64,000 nt of DNA from the NCBI RefSeq assembly GCF_008153345.1, contig NZ_CP042818.1, positions 620,001-684,000 of the forward strand, written 5' to 3'. Origin of the DNA: Treponema phagedenis. Lineage in GTDB: Bacteria > Spirochaetota > Spirochaetia > Treponematales > Treponemataceae. The number at the start of each line of letters is the position of its first letter. The stretch's first letter is position 1. The translations under genes and the position numbers were made by a program. Positions 1 through 9,279 of the stretch are shown here, piece by piece. The notes under the pieces are model-generated. The model ran no database searches, was not told the DNA's origin, and saw nothing but the letters and a program-made list of their open reading frames with translations.

Positions 1-39
1 AAGAGGGGCAAGACATCCTAATGCACCATTTAAGAAAAA

Positions 40-350
40 AGAGTCCATGTTTGGTTTTGACATCCGTGTCAAAACCAAACCTATGAGTTTGAAAACTCCG
101 AGTATGCTGTGGTAGTTTTCAAACTCAATTCTGCGTGGAACTACGGGCGTCCGTGCCCGTGCTGAGTTTTGACGTCCGTGGCAAAAACCAAGCCCACGAA
201 TTTTAAAGCTTTGTAAACCACTCTGCTTTAAAACATCGTTTCTGTTTGGAACCACCGCCATCCGAGGCGGTTCGGAGTTTTTGACGTCCTTGTCAAAACC
301 AAACCATCTGCGTGGAACCGCGGGCGGCGGAATACAGTGGTTAGGCGACG
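40..350. repeat. Modular hairpin repeat array 1
   Basis: A run of short perfect or near-perfect inverted repeats, none coding. It includes a hairpin made of TTTGGTTTTGACA and its complement, a TTTGAAAACT/AGTTTTCAAA hairpin, an ACGGGC/GCCCGT hairpin with a TCCGT-like loop and a TTTTAAAGC/GCTTTAAAA hairpin. The same blocks recur in different orders near 32.9, 39.8, 46.6 and 47.3 kb. Several stems share a loop reading (G)TCCGTG. I see no gene between 1 and 949. Function unknown. Confidence 0.7.
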
Positions 351-373
351 CATAGACAAAAAAATATTTGACG

Positions 374-445
374 CTATGGTAAGTTTGCCCACCGTTGCGC
401 CGTGTCGAGCTCTCGATTTGTATAAAATGTATTAAAATCCGGTTG
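374..445. repeat. Dispersed CAACGGTG repeat, copy A
   Basis: One copy of a short dispersed repeat whose core, read on the opposite strand, is GAGCTCGACACGGCGCAACG followed by GGTGAGCAAACTTACCATAG. An A+T-rich TATAAAA stretch lies on the GAGCTC side. Other copies lie near 8.66, 17.5, 29.3, 33.1, 44.1, 46.6 and 50.0 kb. It is non-coding and lies next to hairpin array 1. Confidence 0.7.
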
Positions 446-633
446 AGTTATCAAAAACGTTGTACTAATTGTGGATACTTTTAAACTCGACTGACGAAGT
501 GAAGAAAAACAGTAAAGCTTTGTTTCCGTTCCGTGCGCTGGAATTGATGCAGGTTCTCCTTTTCATTTTATAGATCGCTTTTTATACTGTTTTACACTCG
601 GGTAATGATATAAAAGTTTTCAAGCACATTCCT

Positions 634-862
634 CAGGACAAGAACACGAAAACCTTATTTTTGTCATTTACGCAGGAATTTGACTCAATTTCGAATAGGT
701 TGCACCTGATTTCAACATATGAGCCTTTAAAATTTATCTCAATGTATAAAAATCTACGTGAGATATTTACCAAATTTAGATTTTATGTGCTTTATTGCAA
801 TTTACGAAGCATTAGTATCGGAATAAATATATCCGCACTTTAGAATATTCTTCGTGCTCCTG
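634..862. mobile_element. MITE with ISAs1-like ends, copy 1
   Basis: A 229-bp non-autonomous element whose ends begin CAGGACAAGA and end in the near-complement TCTTCGTGCTCCTG. The interior closely matches, in inverse orientation, the element at 13315-13548. The terminal repeats resemble those of the ISAs1-type remnant at 19514-20502, so that family probably mobilised it. No target duplication is visible here, unlike copy 2, which suggests an older insertion. A 60-codon open frame inside it is incidental. Confidence 0.65.
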
Positions 863-949
863 CCCTCTTGACTGTATCTATTTTTTATCGTTACATTAAA
901 GGTGTATCTTTTATATAAAAGAATATGTTAAAAAACACTTGGAGATGAT

Positions 950-1897
950 TTGAATACTGCGTATACAATTGTTTTAGGGAATCAAGAGCTTATGGCTTCT
1001 TTATGCGGGGTAAATGATGCGAATGTATCATTATTTGAAGAGTATCTTGGTGCTCCGGTTGTAGTAAGAGGAAATGAGCTGTCCGTACTGAGTAATGATG
1101 AAGCTGTTTGCAGAAAGTTTCAGACATTGGTTGACACGGTATTACATTATCCGCGCTTAAATGAGGATAATTCATTTGAAGCGGTACAGTCAGCGGTTGC
1201 CGTTATTGAAGATTCAGAAGTGTTTAATGGAGCGCCGGCTTGTATTTATATTCCGCGCGGTATCAGGTCGGTGTATCCGAAAACAAAAAAGCAGGTTGCG
1301 TTTATCGGCTCCATCCAAAAAAATTCAATTACTTTCGGGCTTGGGCCTGCGGGAACGGGAAAAACATATATTGCGGTGGCAGTCGCCTTGCAAATGCTTC
1401 TTTCGGGGCGGTTTAAAAAGTTGATTTTAACTCGTCCCGTAGTGGAGGCGGGAGAAAATCTCGGATTTTTACCGGGAGATCTTGTGCAAAAAATCAATCC
1501 GTATCTCAGACCCTTGTTTGACATTATGGAAACGTTGCTCCCTGCCGATCTTTTGCGCAGTATGGAAGAAAGTAATACTGTTGAAGTTGCGCCGTTAGCT
1601 TATATGAGAGGCAGAACCTTGCATTCTGCGGTTGTTATCCTTGATGAGGCGCAAAATACTACGAAAGAGCAAATGAAAATGTTTTTAACCAGAATGGGAG
1701 AAGGATCAAAACTTATTATAACCGGAGATCCTTCACAAACGGATATTCCGCTCAAGATTACTTCAGGCTTATCGCATGCCGCAAGTTTGCTTGAGAATAT
1801 TCCGGATATCGGAATTATACGATTTTCATCATCAGAGGTGCTGCGGCATACACTGGTGCAAAAAATTATTGATGCATATGATAAAGACAAAAACTAA
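950..1897 (+). CDS. phoH: PhoH-family ATPase
   Basis: A 315-residue PhoH-like protein, a cytoplasmic P-loop NTPase usually encoded beside ybeY and linked to RNA metabolism. The Walker A motif GPAGTGKT is at residues 132-139 and the Walker B region LDEAQN at 231-236, and the length is typical of the family. Translation starts at TTG (950), eight bases after a GGAG Shine-Dalgarno at 941-944. It is the first gene of a tight four-gene unit: pgpH starts inside its 3' end. The neighbourhood supports an rRNA or RNA-quality role with YbeY. Family assignment is secure; the biochemical role is inferred from the family. Confidence 0.93.
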   Translation: MNTAYTIVLGNQELMASLCGVNDANVSLFEEYLGAPVVVRGNELSVLSNDEAVCRKFQTLVDTVLHYPRLNEDNSFEAVQSAVAVIEDSEVFNGAPACIYIPRGIRSVYPKTKKQVAFIGSIQKNSITFGLGPAGTGKTYIAVAVALQMLLSGRFKKLILTRPVVEAGENLGFLPGDLVQKINPYLRPLFDIMETLLPADLLRSMEESNTVEVAPLAYMRGRTLHSAVVILDEAQNTTKEQMKMFLTRMGEGSKLIITGDPSQTDIPLKITSGLSHAASLLENIPDIGIIRFSSSEVLRHTLVQKIIDAYDKDKN

Positions 1898-4139
1898 TCC
1901 TATAAAAATATTTCTTACTCAAGTGCGGGAATATCTTCTGCATAATAAAGTGCTGTTAATTAATATTATTGTTTCTCTTCTTTTACTGCTGCTTGCAACT
2001 TATATCAGCATCAGGGAAAGCGGCGGCTTTAATAAATTCAAACTTTATGATTTTGAGCCGGGACGCGTTGCGGATAGAGATGTGGTGGTCAATAAAACTC
2101 TTTCATTTATTGATGAGGACGCAACCGCCTTACGTAAAACTGCACGAATGCAATCGGTTAATGCGGTGTTCATCCGCAGTGCGGAAGTTGCCGCGGCGAA
2201 TATCAGTCTTTACACTGAGTTAACGCACTTTTTAAGCGAATTATACGAAAAAGGTCTTTCCGAAGAATCTTTTTTACTTGCGGTGCAAGAGCGGTATCCT
2301 GCGAAGATATCAAACGCTGCAGTGGAAACCTTATTCCATATAGAAGATGTGGACAAATTCCTTTTGCTTTCTTTAAGCTTATTTAAGCAAATTTACAGTA
2401 GAGGAGTAGTGGAATTTCCCGATAAGGGTTTGGAAAATTTTAATAAAACCGAGATTACCGTTCTTTCCAAAACGAATACCACGCAAGATTATGCAGTCGT
2501 TGCAAAAACAGAGTTGTTAAATAAAACCGATATCCCCGGCTTTATTACCTCAATCGTAAAGAATATAAAGCTTGAAAAATATGCGGAATTGTTTACCGCC
2601 TTTGTTGTTCCTTTTATAACACCGAATATTTTGTATGATATGAACGAAAGTGAAAAAGCAATGGACAATGCACTCAAAAAAGTTGAGCCGGTGATGGTAA
2701 CCATTGAAAAAGGTGAAAAAATTGTACGAAGCGGATTTATCATAACATCTGAAAATTACCAACGGCTTATGGCGTATGCGAAATCCGGAAATTATATTGA
2801 CCGGCGAGTTTTTACGGCGATGACTCTGTTTCTATGTTTGCTGTACGTACTTGCCATATTCTTATTCGGTAAACGAATAAGCCCTTCGCCGCTTAGCCTA
2901 AGCTTTTCTTTGCTTATCCTGTATTCAACGGCGCTTGTCTATGTGCTGGTGTTATTTGTTTCAAAGCTGCCGCTTTTCAGTTTACCGCTTAATCTTATTC
3001 CGATTTTGCCTACGGCTTTAATTACCGCCTTAATTGCGACTCTGATTTCCGAGCGAATAGCAGTTATTTCATCCATTATAACCGCGCTCGCTATATTAAT
3101 TGCCATGGAGTTTAAAATTGAGCCGATGCTTTTTTCTCTTTTTTCAGGCTTTGCAACCATTTCATTGCTGCACATTACCGGACAGAGACTGGATTTAATA
3201 AAAACCGCTTGCAGTCTTATGATCGTTCAACCGATTTTTACACTTATACTAATGATAGCCTTTCCGCAATCGTTTAATGATTTGCTATTTATCGCGGGAG
3301 GAGCCACAATAAACGGTTTTTTAAGCGGAATCCTTGTACTGGGGTTTTTACCGATTTTAGAAACCCTGCTCAATACAACGACAAGCTTCCGATTAATGGA
3401 ACTCTCGGATTTAAATTCTCCGATTATGAAAAAAATGCTGGTTACTGTTTCAGGCACGTATAACCATACAATGATGGTCGCTACGTTGGCTGAAAGCGCT
3501 TGCAGAGAAATCGGAGCAAACCCTTTACTGGCACGCGTTGGCGCCTATTATCATGATATCGGAAAAATGGAAAACGGTGAGTATTTTGTAGAAAACCAAA
3601 CAGGCGACAGTAAACATCTTGATTTAAACCCTCGCCTTTCCGCCACTGTCATCAGAAGCCATTTAAAAATCGGCATTGAAAAAGCGCGCCAAATGCATTT
3701 GCCGCAAGCGGTTATTGATATTATCGGTGAGCATCATGGGAACAGCATTATTTCCTATTTTTATGAAAAAGAAAAAGCTATCAATCCCGCTGCGGATCCG
3801 GAAGACTTTACTTACCCCGGCGTTCCTCCGCGAACAAAAGAATCCGCGGTTGTAATGCTTGCCGACGTAGTAGAAGCCGCATGCAGAACCCTGGAAAAAC
3901 CCTCAATTCCGAGACTTGAAAAATTCATTGACATGCTGGTAGAGAAAAAAATACAAATGCATCAGCTTGACAACTCTGATTTAACCTTTAAAGATATTAA
4001 GACAATTAAGGCAAGCTTTGTTTCGATTCTTGCAGGCTATTATCATTCGCGCATAGAATATCCGAATCAAAAAGATCCTGATGAAAAAGAAACCAAGCCC
4101 GCAAAAAAAGAGATTGTAAAGGGATCTGCCAATGCCTAA
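1878..4139 (+). CDS. pgpH: PgpH-type 7TM-HD c-di-AMP phosphodiesterase
   Basis: A 753-residue membrane protein of the 7TMR-HD (YqfF/PgpH) family, whose members hydrolyse c-di-AMP through a cytoplasmic HD domain. One N-terminal membrane helix (about residues 17-38) precedes a large extracytoplasmic domain to about residue 300. A block of hydrophobic helices (about 315-490) and the HD domain follow. The HD pair is at 559-560 in YYHDIGKMENG, and GEHHGNS lies near 617. The ATG at 1878 is chosen because an upstream in-frame ATG would bury the gene in phoH. It still overlaps phoH by 20 bp, which suggests translational coupling. c-di-AMP specificity is inferred from the family. Confidence 0.9.
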   Translation: MIKTKTNPIKIFLTQVREYLLHNKVLLINIIVSLLLLLLATYISIRESGGFNKFKLYDFEPGRVADRDVVVNKTLSFIDEDATALRKTARMQSVNAVFIRSAEVAAANISLYTELTHFLSELYEKGLSEESFLLAVQERYPAKISNAAVETLFHIEDVDKFLLLSLSLFKQIYSRGVVEFPDKGLENFNKTEITVLSKTNTTQDYAVVAKTELLNKTDIPGFITSIVKNIKLEKYAELFTAFVVPFITPNILYDMNESEKAMDNALKKVEPVMVTIEKGEKIVRSGFIITSENYQRLMAYAKSGNYIDRRVFTAMTLFLCLLYVLAIFLFGKRISPSPLSLSFSLLILYSTALVYVLVLFVSKLPLFSLPLNLIPILPTALITALIATLISERIAVISSIITALAILIAMEFKIEPMLFSLFSGFATISLLHITGQRLDLIKTACSLMIVQPIFTLILMIAFPQSFNDLLFIAGGATINGFLSGILVLGFLPILETLLNTTTSFRLMELSDLNSPIMKKMLVTVSGTYNHTMMVATLAESACREIGANPLLARVGAYYHDIGKMENGEYFVENQTGDSKHLDLNPRLSATVIRSHLKIGIEKARQMHLPQAVIDIIGEHHGNSIISYFYEKEKAINPAADPEDFTYPGVPPRTKESAVVMLADVVEAACRTLEKPSIPRLEKFIDMLVEKKIQMHQLDNSDLTFKDIKTIKASFVSILAGYYHSRIEYPNQKDPDEKETKPAKKEIVKGSANA

Positions 4140-4602
4140 CGAAAATAGGGTTTTTATTTCTACTGAAAATCTGATCGATGATCCGCTCTGGTTGCCTAAA
4201 GTTGAATCTTTTTTACTGAAGGTTTTGGAGCGGATGGAAATACAAAACTGGGATCTTTCCGTTGTATTTTGCAATGATGAATTTATCCATACATTAAATA
4301 AAACTTACCGCCACATAGATTCTCCTACCGATGTGCTTTCTTTTGAAAACGGCGAAAAATATTTTAACGAAGACGGCGAAGCGCGTATCCTTGCGGGAGA
4401 CATTATCATCAGTTTAGACAGCGTAAAAGCAAATGCATATGCGTTTTATGTATCAATAGATGAAGAGTTGAGGCGTTTGCTTATTCACGGTGTGCTGCAT
4501 TTATTCGGCATGGATCATACGGACAACTCACCTGAACAGGAAATGCTTCAGTTACAGGAAAAAATTTTAGCAGAAACTGCAGAGGAATTATATCGAGAAT
4601 AA
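4132..4602 (+). CDS. ybeY: Endoribonuclease YbeY (16S rRNA maturation)
   Basis: A 156-residue zinc endoribonuclease acting in 16S rRNA 3' maturation and late ribosome quality control. The zinc motif HGVLHLFGMDH starts at residue 119, with ligands His119, His123 and His129. The N-terminal half contains the family's YRHIDSPTDVLSF stretch. It overlaps pgpH by 8 bp and ends 2 bp before tlyC, so it belongs to a single transcript. Length and motif are typical of the family. Confidence 0.95.
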   Translation: MPNENRVFISTENLIDDPLWLPKVESFLLKVLERMEIQNWDLSVVFCNDEFIHTLNKTYRHIDSPTDVLSFENGEKYFNEDGEARILAGDIIISLDSVKANAYAFYVSIDEELRRLLIHGVLHLFGMDHTDNSPEQEMLQLQEKILAETAEELYRE

Positions 4603-4604
4603 AT

Positions 4605-5393
4605 ATGAAAATATTTGAAAAATTGAGAAAAAAAAGAGAGGTTTCTCACATGCTTCAAGATGATCTTAATGAAGAGAAAAAAGACATGATCCAAGGTATT
4701 GTAGACCTTTCAGACACTTCGGTAAAAGAGGTTATGATTCCCCGTATTGATGTTGATTTTCTTGCTTTGGATATTGAATCCCATGAACTTATCGAAAAGA
4801 TTGCGGAAAGCGGGCATTCCCGATTTCCCGTATATGACGAATCAATTGATAATGTTGTCGGGGTACTATATGTAAAAGACCTCATTAAGCTTTTCGGTAA
4901 ACCGGAAGAAATAGCGTTGAGTAAAATTATCAGAAAACCTTTTTTTGTTCCCGAATCAAAACGTATTGACGGCTTACTGCGAGAGTTTAAACGTCGGCAT
5001 GTGCATATTGCCGTTGCGGTTGACGAATACGGAGGCGTTTCCGGTATTGTTTGTATGGAAGATATTATCGAAGAAATTGTCGGAGATATCCAAGACGAGT
5101 TTGACAATGAACGTGAGGATATTTCTCCCTTAGGAGATGATGTCTGGCTCTGTGATGCCCGTATAAATATGGACGATTTATCGGAATTTCTTGAAACGGA
5201 ATTCCCGTCGGAAGAGTTCGACACGCTCGGCGGTTTTGTCTTTGATCTTTTCGGTAAAATTCCGGTAAAATATGAAAAAGTATCTTGGCATGATTTTGAT
5301 TTTATTATCCAAGATATGGAAGGTCATAAAATAAATACAGTAAAGATTGTTAAAAAACCGCCGATATCCAAAGAGGCGGAAGCTGAAGAATAA
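4605..5393 (+). CDS. tlyC: CBS-pair protein of the TlyC/CorC family
   Basis: A 262-residue cytoplasmic protein with two CBS domains (about residues 35-165, beginning near EVMIPRIDVDFL) and a C-terminal transporter-associated domain (about 175-250). It lacks the N-terminal DUF21 membrane domain of the longer CorB/CorC proteins, matching the short TlyC form named after a spirochaete 'haemolysin'. CBS domains bind adenosyl ligands, and the C-terminal domain is linked to Mg/Co efflux regulation. It is last in the phoH-pgpH-ybeY-tlyC unit. Haemolysin activity should not be assumed. An imperfect hairpin follows at about 5400-5436 without a clear T tract. Confidence 0.9.
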   Translation: MKIFEKLRKKREVSHMLQDDLNEEKKDMIQGIVDLSDTSVKEVMIPRIDVDFLALDIESHELIEKIAESGHSRFPVYDESIDNVVGVLYVKDLIKLFGKPEEIALSKIIRKPFFVPESKRIDGLLREFKRRHVHIAVAVDEYGGVSGIVCMEDIIEEIVGDIQDEFDNEREDISPLGDDVWLCDARINMDDLSEFLETEFPSEEFDTLGGFVFDLFGKIPVKYEKVSWHDFDFIIQDMEGHKINTVKIVKKPPISKEAEAEE

Positions 5394-5621
5394 AAAAAAG
5401 GCGTTTCTGAAAACACGGTGAGCTTTTAGAACGCGCTACAAACTTTTATCTGAAAGTTTTACCGGCAGCGACTTATAAAAAGCATCGCAAAAAAGTTTAG
5501 AGGAAACATCAAAATATTGCCGGCATACGGTTTCCAAAAGCTTTTAGTTTAAAACTATTAATTTTCCTTGCCGAGTATAAACATGTGGTGCTGCGGCAAG
5601 AAGCAAACGGGGCGGGATAAT

Positions 5622-7607
5622 ATGAAAATAAAGACAACAATAAGTATCTTTTTGCTTATGATTTCTGCAATAGCTTTTGCGCAGACAAGCACGGATTTGT
5701 TTGAAAAAGGTAGAAAAGCCCAAGCAAAAGAAGATTGGTATACGGCGATTGAGTTTTATCAGGAAGCATTGAAAAAAAACGCTTCATACAATCTGGTATA
5801 TCAGGGTATGGCAGAATGTTTTTATGCGCTTGGCGAATACGAAGAAACGCTAAAAAACATAAAAAAAGCGCAAAAATTTATGCCGAATAATGCCGAATTA
5901 CAAAATATTGAGGGCTTTGCGCTTATCGGGCTTGGCAAGGTCGGGGATGCAAAAAAAGTATTTGCCGAAGTTTTAAAAACTTATCCGAATGATCTTGATT
6001 CTCGATTCGGCATGGCGGAAATTGATGTTGTTGCCGGCAGACTTACCGGAGCTTCCATGTTATATAAGGCGGCGCTTGAACGGCAGACCGAAAACAGAAA
6101 GGCTCTTTTGTCCCTTGCACTGATTTCTTATGAAACGGGAAACAAACAAGCAGCGGAAACCTATATTCTGCAAGCGCTGCGGTATCACGGCGACTATCCG
6201 CAAGTGCATTTTTTTGCCGCTTATCTTACCGCCCTTGACGGAAAATATAGTGAAGCGCAAGTACGGCTTGAAACCGCATTAAAAATACAACCGCATTATA
6301 AAGAAGCATCGGAGCTGCTTGCTTCAATTTTATACGCACAAGGGAAATATCAAAAAGTTATTGACATCTGCGATCAACTTATTGCGTATGACAGAAATCA
6401 AGCGCACGCATGGTATGTAAAAACGCTGAGCTTACTCAAACTCGGTAAAAACTCGGAAGCTTTGCAAACCGCAAAACTCGGACTCTCGGTAGAACCAGAT
6501 AATGAGATTATGCGCATCCTCTTAGAAGAAATTGCAATTATTAATCTTGAATTTGAAGATATGTATCGAAAAGAGCTTGCCGATTTCCATGTAGAAAAAG
6601 GAAAAGGCTTTGCTCACAGAAACATGAGTTCACAAGCATTATATGAATATCGCCGCGCTTTAAAAGTATATCCGTATGATTTTACCGCGCGAGAATCCTA
6701 TGCAAAACTGCTTTTACGCTTCGGTTTCCCAGCGCGCCATCTTGAACAACTCAAATTTATACAATCAATTAATAAAAGCAATGCACGAATCAACGACTCG
6801 GTAGAGGCATATGAAAAAAAACAGGCATACTCAATTCAAAATCGCTGGAAAATAGATCCGTTGTACTTAGACAAAGCGCATGTCTCTATTGCCATATTTT
6901 ATCATACCGATCCTACTAATGTATTCCACCCCGAGGCAGAGCGATTTACCGCAATGCAGGTTAAAGACTCTTTTTCATACAACAGACGTTTTAATATTGT
7001 CGCAGATACTGAAAAATCCTACTCTTACACCGAAGCGTTTAGAAAAGCGCGACTTGCTGGCAATGATTATTTCGGTATTATTTCAATAAAAGAGAACGAC
7101 CGGGATATTTGCCTAACGCTTGATTTATATATTGCTTCAACAGGCTCAAAGGCCTCAAGCTTTAAAGTCTATCGATCAGGGAATGACCGTTTTGCCAACT
7201 CTTTACGCAGACTTACCCAAATGCTCACGGAAAAACTACCTATTGTCGGCTCCCTCGTGAACAGGTATCAATCGGAATCAGTAATTGATTTAGGCACCGG
7301 CGATATTGAAGACTTAAACGAAGCCTCTTTTTTGGTACTCAAAAAAGATTCGGTAACGGTACAAAAAGAAGGCTTGGGACTATTATATCGAGAGCAAGAT
7401 GTCCTAGGCACTTTTACGGTTACCAAAACTTCTGAAGATTTAAGCGAAGGGCTTTTAAAACGCAAGGGATACTATGATCGCATGAATGCAGGAGATATTG
7501 TCATTCGCGAACCGATAAAAGAAAAAGAAGCAAAGGTAGAAACCGACACAGTCTCTCCCGGACAGCAAATGAATTTGCTTTTAGCTCTTTTACGCAGCAT
7601 TCGCTAA
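5622..7607 (+). CDS. Exported TPR-repeat protein
   Basis: A 661-residue protein with a signal peptide (MKIKTTISIFLLMISAIAFA, probable cleavage before QTSTD). Tandem tetratricopeptide repeats extend to about residue 350, followed by an unassigned region of about 300 residues. I chose the ATG at 5622 over one 54 bases upstream because it starts exactly at the signal peptide. TPR arrays mediate protein-protein contacts, so a periplasmic scaffold or envelope-assembly role is plausible, but nothing shows its partner. It converges on the TPR-containing gene at 7656-8570. Confidence 0.75.
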   Translation: MKIKTTISIFLLMISAIAFAQTSTDLFEKGRKAQAKEDWYTAIEFYQEALKKNASYNLVYQGMAECFYALGEYEETLKNIKKAQKFMPNNAELQNIEGFALIGLGKVGDAKKVFAEVLKTYPNDLDSRFGMAEIDVVAGRLTGASMLYKAALERQTENRKALLSLALISYETGNKQAAETYILQALRYHGDYPQVHFFAAYLTALDGKYSEAQVRLETALKIQPHYKEASELLASILYAQGKYQKVIDICDQLIAYDRNQAHAWYVKTLSLLKLGKNSEALQTAKLGLSVEPDNEIMRILLEEIAIINLEFEDMYRKELADFHVEKGKGFAHRNMSSQALYEYRRALKVYPYDFTARESYAKLLLRFGFPARHLEQLKFIQSINKSNARINDSVEAYEKKQAYSIQNRWKIDPLYLDKAHVSIAIFYHTDPTNVFHPEAERFTAMQVKDSFSYNRRFNIVADTEKSYSYTEAFRKARLAGNDYFGIISIKENDRDICLTLDLYIASTGSKASSFKVYRSGNDRFANSLRRLTQMLTEKLPIVGSLVNRYQSESVIDLGTGDIEDLNEASFLVLKKDSVTVQKEGLGLLYREQDVLGTFTVTKTSEDLSEGLLKRKGYYDRMNAGDIVIREPIKEKEAKVETDTVSPGQQMNLLLALLRSIR

Positions 7608-7655
7608 ACGGCGAAATGCGTAAAACAACGCAAAGAGCCTGTCTTTTACTCTTGC

Positions 7656-8570
7656 TCAATTTCCCATTTGCATGAGCGTGTATTGAATCCACTCCTTTGA
7701 TTGCTTAGGATAGAATTTTTCGGCAGTTAAGAATGCTAACAGCGCAGATTTAAAATCCTCTGTAAAAAAATACGCTTGCCCAAGATAAAAATAACTTCTG
7801 GCAGTAATACGCTTCGTGCGCTGTAAGGATAAAAACTGTTGCAACTGTGTTATTGCCTTATCCCAGTGTGCTTGCTGTAATTCTTCAAAAACAATAGTAC
7901 GCAGGGTTTGCGCATCTCCCGTCGAGGGTGCAGAAACTTCATTTTGAAGTATTTCCACTTTTCGGTATCTACTTAAGTCGGAAAGGTCGGTATACGTATA
8001 TTTTTTAGCGGTAAGCGATCGCAGAATAGCTTCGGTTTTTGAAGAAAAAAAATGCTTTTCTTTTTTTTCCTGCTGCGGCAGCTGCAAATAAGGGAGCGGA
8101 ATTGGCCGCACAGGCGGAATAGCCGGTTTTTTTATAATATCTTCGGAAAAAATCTCTATTGCTTCTGACGAAGTGTTTTCTCCCGGTATAAATCTAAACT
8201 GACTTGACAATAAATCAGACTCTGAAACGAGTGCATAGTAATACGGGATATGGGGAATAGGATAATCAATGTACGGCATCCCGTTATCGACAAAAGACGC
8301 AAGTGGAACGGCGGTTGCAAGAGAGCTCAAATCTCTAAAAGGTTTTATAGATCGATACAAAATAAGCCGAGCATTAGGAATATCTGTCTTCCAGCTAATG
8401 ATTACCGCATCCCCACGCGGCATCAAAGAAAAAGAAACAACTTTTGCCTGCTGTTCGGCTTCATCAGCCGACACCGTCTCCGGATTTTGCCGGCTGCCGG
8501 TATCACTACCTTGCGCAAAAAGAGCGACTAAAAAAAACAGCAGTATCAAAGATAAGGCAAGCTTTCTCAT
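7656..8570 (-). CDS. Exported protein with C-terminal TPR-like region
   Basis: A 304-residue protein starting MRKLALSLILLFFLVALFAQ, a clear signal peptide. An all-beta, fibronectin-like stretch (about residues 45-130, with SWKTDIPNARLILYRS) is followed by a Pro-rich linker. A helical segment at the C-terminus (about 225-300, with YFYLGQAYFFTEDFKSALL) resembles TPRs. The start at 8570 is preferred to a frame open up to 8711 because the signal peptide begins there. It is convergent with the preceding TPR gene. I do not recognise a specific family. Confidence 0.7.
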   Translation of the reverse strand: MRKLALSLILLFFLVALFAQGSDTGSRQNPETVSADEAEQQAKVVSFSLMPRGDAVIISWKTDIPNARLILYRSIKPFRDLSSLATAVPLASFVDNGMPYIDYPIPHIPYYYALVSESDLLSSQFRFIPGENTSSEAIEIFSEDIIKKPAIPPVRPIPLPYLQLPQQEKKEKHFFSSKTEAILRSLTAKKYTYTDLSDLSRYRKVEILQNEVSAPSTGDAQTLRTIVFEELQQAHWDKAITQLQQFLSLQRTKRITARSYFYLGQAYFFTEDFKSALLAFLTAEKFYPKQSKEWIQYTLMQMGN

Positions 8571-8659
8571 AGTAACATACTGACACTTTTTACCTGAAAA
8601 AACAAGTAGGAGCTTGTATTCGAAACATAATAAAAAACACGGTATTGTAACATTCTTTA

Positions 8660-8714
8660 AAATTTTACAACAAAGAGCTCGACACGGCGCAACGGTGAGC
8701 AAACTTACCATAGG
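8660..8714. repeat. Dispersed CAACGGTG repeat, copy B
   Basis: An A+T-rich half (TTTAAAATTTTACAA) is followed by GAGCTCGACACGGCGCAACG and GTGAGCAAACTTACCATAG. This is an uninterrupted copy, useful as the reference for copies F and G that carry inserted hairpin modules. It lies just upstream of the gene at 7656-8570 and before the structured RNA. Confidence 0.75.
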
Positions 8715-8782
8715 GATGCTAAATCCGCAAGCCGTTATAGTTATGGCTTCTTTGCACCATCACTTTATGCTAAACTAACCCG

Positions 8783-8909
8783 CGCAAGATAGGATACGAA
8801 GTGTGAGGGTTTAGGTAGGTCGCGCCTCGGCGGGCTGACAGCCTATAAAACCGCCTGGATGGTAACTGATTGGGAAGCTGGTGCTGTCGGATTCCTATCT
8901 TGCGTTTTT
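8783..8909 (+). ncRNA. Unclassified structured RNA with intrinsic terminator
   Basis: The ends are perfectly complementary over 11-12 bp: GCAAGATAGGA at 8784-8794 pairs with TCCTATCTTGC at 8893-8903. A T5 run follows, so the closing stem doubles as a terminator. Inside, GACAGC (8837-8842) can pair with GCTGTC (8883-8888) and GGCGG (8829-8833) with CCGCC (8851-8855), which implies a branched or pseudoknotted fold of about 122 nt. I checked SRP, tmRNA, TPP, FMN, glycine, c-di-GMP and ZTP signatures by eye and none fits convincingly. The stretch GGGAAGCTGGTG resembles part of the cobalamin consensus but the rest is missing. Only a fragmentary gene lies downstream, so a free-standing small RNA is more likely than a riboswitch. 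Confidence 0.6.
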
Positions 8910-9150
8910 AATCGGCTTGGAGGTTATACGACTGTTCGATTAAAGGCATTATGTTATCAATATCAGATGTATGCTCAAAAGATAGTTTAACATCACCATT
9001 TCCCCAGTGATCAAGACTTGTTACATCTTTGCATAGTTTATAAGGATCAACAATTTGATCAAATTTCATATTTAAAAAAATACACAGGCGAGACATTTGT
9101 ATAACAATATCAACAAAGTTTGTATCCAACTTATAAGCAATATACTGTAA
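8908..9150 (-). pseudogene. C-terminal fragment of a DUF5655 protein
   Basis: An open stretch from a stop at 9151 down to 8908 encodes LQYIAYKLDTNFVDIVIQ and later VTSLDHWGNGDVKLSFEH. This is the closing domain of DUF5655 proteins, often attached to restriction or DUF262-type genes. The similarity starts mid-domain with no ribosome-binding site and only a TTG available at 9129, so this looks like a decayed 3' remnant. Its stop codon lies within the terminator of the RNA at 8783-8909. Confidence 0.55.
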
Positions 9151-9279
9151 TTATTTAACTATTTTTTGGTATCAGGACAGTAATAAAAAAAATCATCTTT
9201 TTAAAAAAAATTTGAACTTTTTTAAAAGCTATTTATAACATATATGAGGATCTTACAATATTTTTTAAGGAGTTTTAGT

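Noticed and set aside
661-843. 60-codon open frame near the left edge
   Set aside because: Lies entirely inside the MITE at 634-862; the second copy of that element does not keep the frame.
5395-5440. Terminator after tlyC
   Set aside because: The stem is imperfect and no T tract follows; mentioned in the gene entry but not listed as a terminator.
8783-8909. Structured RNA read as a cobalamin, ZTP or SRP RNA
   Set aside because: GGGAAGCTGGTG and CCGCCTGG give superficial similarity only; the other invariant blocks of these families are missing.
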